In this document: positions 60,744-64,000 of the stretch, piece by piece | How the letters are laid out: the number at the start of each line of letters is the position of its first letter | Position numbering within the stretch: the first letter of the stretch is position 1 | Assembly (NCBI GenBank): GCA_022823945.1 | Contig: JAJEBK010000050.1 | Location: 32,726-96,725, forward strand | Direction of reading: 5' to 3' | Source of the DNA: Anaerolineae bacterium | Lineage (GTDB): Bacteria; Chloroflexota; Anaerolineae; Aggregatilineales; Phototrophicaceae | Length of the DNA stretch: 64,000 nucleotides | Notes under the pieces: generated by a model | Told to the model about the DNA's origin: nothing | The model's database searches: none | Seen by the model: the letters and a program-made list of their open reading frames with translations, nothing else | Translations under genes and position numbers: made by a program

Positions 60744-61499
60744 TCACAGCCGCACGCGCCGCAAACGCAGCAGCTCCGGCGCTTCGTCATCCACAAAGCC
60801 GCCCGAGCGCAGCAGCAGATCGGCATAACGCAGGCACAGATCGACAATGGCGGGTGGCGGCGCATAGGTGTCAATGCCCAAGCCATTTGTATGGACGCGG
60901 GCTGTCGTACCATTGATGCCGCGCAAGACTGTGAGCCGGCTCCCCGCGCTGTCGATGTCGATGATGCGCAGATATTCGTCGGCGATGCGCAACAATTGCC
61001 CGACCTGGAAGCGTGGGCTTGCGCCGCTCGCATCTCTGCCAGCCGCGTCGGCAATTCTCAAGGTCTTGTCATTCGCATCTAGCTTGCTGGTGAGCTTCTC
61101 GCCGCTTGCGCGCCAGGCGGTCGTCCAGCGATCGTGCCAGCCCCAGAGTCCGCGGATGCGCAATGCGCCCACAATGCCATCTCGTATTTGCAGGATGCTG
61201 GCGGGCAAGTCTGCATCTTGCGGCAGTCGGCGAATGCGCCCGGTGGCGATCTCTCCGCTCTGGTCGCTGATTGTCCGCAGCTCCAGCAGGTCATCGGGCA
61301 GAACAATTTCGCCGCGCTCGGCTGGATCATAATCGACAAGAAGTGTGGCGAGCCGCGGGCAATATCGGCGCTGGGTGGTGGATTCGATGGTGTGGCTGGC
61401 TTCTTGCAGGCTGCGCAGCAAGTCGTCATCGGCGCTGGCATCGTCTGCCGCGAGCGACAAATGTCTGCGCAATTCGTGCAAACTGGCGATTGTGTACAT
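60744..61499 (-). CDS. Phage head-tail connector-like protein (gp6 type)
   Basis: 251 residues. The N-terminal part (DDDLLRSLQEASHTIESTTQRRY) is the helical start typical of HK97 gp6-like connector proteins. GEIVLPDDLLELRTI matches their beta strand before the loop. A middle beta domain (QVGQLLRIADEYLRIIDID) is extra. GAAAGGA lies 5 bases before ATG 61499. No capsid, portal or terminase is nearby. Most convincing of the three phage-like genes here. Confidence 0.6.
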   Translation of the reverse strand: MYTIASLHELRRHLSLAADDASADDDLLRSLQEASHTIESTTQRRYCPRLATLLVDYDPAERGEIVLPDDLLELRTISDQSGEIATGRIRRLPQDADLPASILQIRDGIVGALRIRGLWGWHDRWTTAWRASGEKLTSKLDANDKTLRIADAAGRDASGASPRFQVGQLLRIADEYLRIIDIDSAGSRLTVLRGINGTTARVHTNGLGIDTYAPPPAIVDLCLRYADLLLRSGGFVDDEAPELLRLRRVRL

Positions 61500-61749
61500 G
61501 GGCTTCCTTTCGGGCTATTGGCGGTGTGTATGTCCGAGACTGGACTGGGGAGGACGGTGCGTCTGTGTCAAGCTAGGTGGAACTAGTTGAATACTGCAAG
61601 TATGAAGCTGACACTGTTGTTCGAGGTCTGTGGCATAGTGGTTGTGTTATGCCGTCAGTGCGAAGGCGTCGAGATCGCGCTCCACGCGAAACAGCAGGAG
61701 GATGGTGGCTATTTCTTCGAGGCGGTGTGGGGTGAGAGGGACGCTCTTA
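61500..61749. other. Gap between connector-like gene and AT-richer cassette
   Basis: No gene with a convincing start or family pattern. A short minus-strand frame ends near 61647 with LEEIATILLLFRVERDLDAF, which reads like a coding remnant, but it overlaps the following gene and lacks a start. Confidence 0.4.
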
Positions 61750-62244
61750 TCATTTGTAGAGTTTCTCAAGAAACTCTTTGCGGATGCGGTCGCGCTTAAG
61801 GTTACCGTTCTCGATACCCAACCTCGCGAGTTTTTTGACCGATGATTCTGAAACCCTGTTCTTGGCGCATTTGTCAATCAGAAACGCCAGCTTGACGAGC
61901 TTGGAATGGGTCAAGTCGACGATATCAAGATGCAGTCCGTTCACTTCATCGTCAGGGGTTTTTGCAGGTGTGTCCCTGATAGTGGACAAACTTTCCACTT
62001 GCTCCATGGGGATCAGCGCGTAATCAACCCTTGAAGGTTTGTCGCGAAGGCAAGCAAAGGCGACTGCGATGCGATCCACATTCTCCAAATCTGCATCAAC
62101 TACAAAAGTTGATAGACTGCCGTCCATTGTGCCAAGTGCCTTAAAGACATCCCCAATCAAGTCGTCCTTTGGAAGCCACTTAAACTGGTCATGGCTCTTG
62201 TCCCACCACGACTTGTTCCTTATCTCTCGAAAAACGAATCCCAC
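61750..62244 (-). CDS. Hypothetical protein, third gene of an AT-richer cassette
   Basis: 164 residues, not recognised. Mixed alpha/beta N-terminal part (STFVVDADLENVDRIAVAFAC) and a basic helical C-terminus (KLARLGIENGNLKRDRIRKE). Soluble, no signal peptide. GTG start, five bases after the stop of the second gene. Composition AT-richer than the window's core, suggesting horizontal acquisition of the cassette. Confidence 0.65.
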   Translation of the reverse strand: MGFVFREIRNKSWWDKSHDQFKWLPKDDLIGDVFKALGTMDGSLSTFVVDADLENVDRIAVAFACLRDKPSRVDYALIPMEQVESLSTIRDTPAKTPDDEVNGLHLDIVDLTHSKLVKLAFLIDKCAKNRVSESSVKKLARLGIENGNLKRDRIRKEFLEKLYK

Positions 62245-62249
62245 TTTGA

Positions 62250-63047
62250 CTACTGTTCCCTCAGCGTGTCACGCAATTGATGCAACACCAGAGTCAAGTC
62301 TTCCTTGAGTGCGCCACTGGTTTCGTTCAGTATAGCCTTTTCCAATGCTGGTATTGACTTGGGATCGTCAAGCGATGCAAGACCAAGTCCCGCACCATCG
62401 CGAATCCATGCCGAAGGACTTCTGAGTAAGCATCGTTCAATTGTTCTTCGCCGCTCGTCATGCCACTTTTCGGAGTCCGTGTATCCAATGTATTGCAGTG
62501 CTTCCATTGCGATAGAAGGCTTAGTTTCTTTATTCAATACCAGGCTTTCCACAGCCCCCAACGCCAATTCACCGTACTTCTCAATCGCTTCTTCAAGTCC
62601 TTCCGAGAATTCATTCGCCATTCCTGGTTCTAGATCAATAAAAGTTGCCAAAGAAAACAGCCGATGGACTTCCGTCATCACGGGTCTACCTCTTGAGCGG
62701 TCTAAGGAGAATTCAGGCAAAGTCGTGAGGGAAACCAAAGGATATGACGGAAAACGGTTTGCAATGTGTTCCAACATCCCTTCAGCTGACGTGCCAAAAG
62801 GTCGATTGCGTGCTGCATCACTATCGACAACTTGGACAAAATCATTCGTTCTAACGATCGGTGGCACAGTTGTTGCGCTGCTTACCTCAGATGGTTCTTT
62901 GGCTGCATAATGCTGTGCACTTTGAAAATTTGATTGGAGGGTATCATCGTGCACCAGGTAAACAATCCAATCATGTTTGAGTGTCCATGACCGATTCCCG
63001 AATCTATAAGGAACATCTGTATTGGTTGATTGGAAACTAGGAGTCAC
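62250..63047 (-). CDS. Hypothetical protein with HEAT-like C-terminal part, second gene of the cassette
   Basis: 265 residues. The N-terminal half is not recognised. From about 165 on (LALGAVESLVLN, AMEALQYIGYTD, IRDGAGLGLASLDDPKSIPALEKAI) it resembles paired helices of HEAT/PBS-lyase repeats. GTG start overlapping the upstream stop by GTGA, with AAGGTGA upstream. Probably a protein-binding scaffold; function unknown. Confidence 0.65.
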   Translation of the reverse strand: MTPSFQSTNTDVPYRFGNRSWTLKHDWIVYLVHDDTLQSNFQSAQHYAAKEPSEVSSATTVPPIVRTNDFVQVVDSDAARNRPFGTSAEGMLEHIANRFPSYPLVSLTTLPEFSLDRSRGRPVMTEVHRLFSLATFIDLEPGMANEFSEGLEEAIEKYGELALGAVESLVLNKETKPSIAMEALQYIGYTDSEKWHDERRRTIERCLLRSPSAWIRDGAGLGLASLDDPKSIPALEKAILNETSGALKEDLTLVLHQLRDTLREQ

Positions 63048-63784
63048 GATATGTCACCTTGCTGAGCAATTTGTTTGCCCATTTCAACCAGTTCTTCAAA
63101 CAATTTCGCTAGTAAGTCCGAAGGCAATCGATATCCGTTTACTGGCACCGTATTGATATCCAGCTCAACTCTAGAAGCAAACAGCCTTTCAATTCGATTG
63201 GACTCGCCGTCTACTATTGGATCAAGAGTGGAGGAATTACGCTCTAGTGACACAGTCGCCCAGCGGCTAAGCCGATTAATTTGCAGATCCTCAACCACAC
63301 TGCTTCTTCTCCTTCTATTTATCAAGTAATTGAATTCCGCGACATCTCCAAAATCGATCTGTGGTAGCAAACCAGCAAGATGTTCATACGTTATGTGTAA
63401 CTCCTTAGCTGGTCTCATTAGTACGGCACCAAACGCCAAACGGTCTACGGAAAATATGGATTTGTTATGAAGGAATTCTTTAGAGAATTCAAGAAATGCA
63501 GGTAACTCAAGTTCTAAGTCAGTCCAAACTGGTAAATTATTCTCGTTGGAAGTAACAGTAAGCGGCAGAATATAACGCCACTCGATCTGATTTCGAGTTT
63601 TGACCAAGTATATGTCGCCATTTCTGTGTGATGCATTTCGCTGGTTTATGTTGTCAGGTTGAATATATACTTCTGGCTCAAGTTCACCAATATGCTCATC
63701 CCATAGCTTGGATGGAGACACGTTATTGAGGTCACTTGGGAAGACGGTTATTCGCAACGTTTCAACTTGCCAGTCCGAAGCCAT
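63044..63784 (-). CDS. Hypothetical protein, first gene of the cassette
   Basis: 246 residues from ATG 63784; the frame is open further upstream but that part looks non-coding. WQVETLRITVFPSDL, a repeated beta pattern with WTDLELELPAF, and FGDVAEFNYLINRRRRSSV followed by INRLSRWATVSLE. I see no catalytic motif and assign no function. It leads a three-gene coupled unit; whether more genes precede it beyond 64,000 is unknown. Confidence 0.65.
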   Translation of the reverse strand: MASDWQVETLRITVFPSDLNNVSPSKLWDEHIGELEPEVYIQPDNINQRNASHRNGDIYLVKTRNQIEWRYILPLTVTSNENNLPVWTDLELELPAFLEFSKEFLHNKSIFSVDRLAFGAVLMRPAKELHITYEHLAGLLPQIDFGDVAEFNYLINRRRRSSVVEDLQINRLSRWATVSLERNSSTLDPIVDGESNRIERLFASRVELDINTVPVNGYRLPSDLLAKLFEELVEMGKQIAQQGDIS

Positions 63785-64000
63785 ATCCTTTAGGAACCTT
63801 TCGCAACCGATTGCGCGAGCACTACTGTCCTGTGTCGCGCAGTATACCATACATATATAACGCTTTATGTGAAATAGATTTGCCAGAAATGGGCTGATCA
63901 CCAAAATGGGAGTTGCACACAACCATGATGGAGAGCCAGCCCAATGACCAGTATAGACCTTAGGACTTTGTTTACCACCCTTTTTGTTATCGTTGACGAC

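Noticed and set aside
61587..61799. Small plus-strand open frame of 70 codons
   Set aside because: No ribosome site, overlaps the 3' end of an opposite-strand gene and has no family features.

Overview
The window is a contiguous stretch of a GC-rich bacterial chromosome. I infer a Chloroflexota member, probably Anaerolineae-like. The basis is gene style: a lipoprotein with a long Thr/Pro linker and SH3b domain, an LppX-like secreted protein, a PBP1A with a long C-terminal extension, a DUF309 protein, many GT4/GT2/GT-C glycosyltransferases and GH29/sulfatase expansions. No rRNA or universal marker is present, so the phylum is inference.

Layout. 1-15,933 is mostly core and envelope functions: an atypical response regulator, GT4 plus methyltransferase, S9 peptidase, a receiver-DUF309 fusion, a YceD-like protein followed by a primary-type sigma factor, an M28 lipoprotein, a GT4, PBP1A, a polyprenyl-phosphate-type GT2, an LppX-like protein and a prenyl synthase. 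15,934-18,560 holds hairpin repeats, two secreted proteins of unknown role, and tRNA-Arg(ACG) with a clear promoter and terminator.

18,569-46,825 is a carbohydrate-catabolism region. It has four diverged GH29 alpha-L-fucosidases, two formylglycine-type sulfatases, an Ldh2-family oxidoreductase, an L-fucose-dehydrogenase-like aldo/keto reductase, a complete sugar ABC importer without an ATPase gene, two tandem MFS transporters, an APH-fold kinase, a VCBS/ASPIC protein and a GH5 enzyme. None of the four fucosidases or two sulfatases has a visible signal peptide. The simplest model is import of sulfated fuco-oligosaccharides, intracellular desulfation and defucosylation, and non-phosphorylative L-fucose oxidation. 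A strongly divergent GroEL-like chaperonin gene and a BNR-propeller gene head the central fucosidase/MFS/kinase run (28,019-36,841).

47,226-56,643 carries hydrolases, a TIGR03843-like kinase-fold protein, a translationally coupled isochorismatase/GT2/YfhO/VOC operon, a methyltransferase and an MBL hydrolase. 56,651-61,499 has three genes that look like phage head-tail connector and tail genes, interleaved with a stand-alone TipAS protein and an MFS exporter. 61,750-63,784 is an AT-richer, tightly coupled three-gene cassette I do not recognise.

Several families of dispersed non-coding repeats occupy the intergenic spaces. The most notable are GC-rich hairpins with conserved arms and interchangeable 8-base tips. 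Two copies have become part of coding sequences. No CRISPR array or insertion sequence was seen. All assignments come from reading the sequence; no database search was possible.
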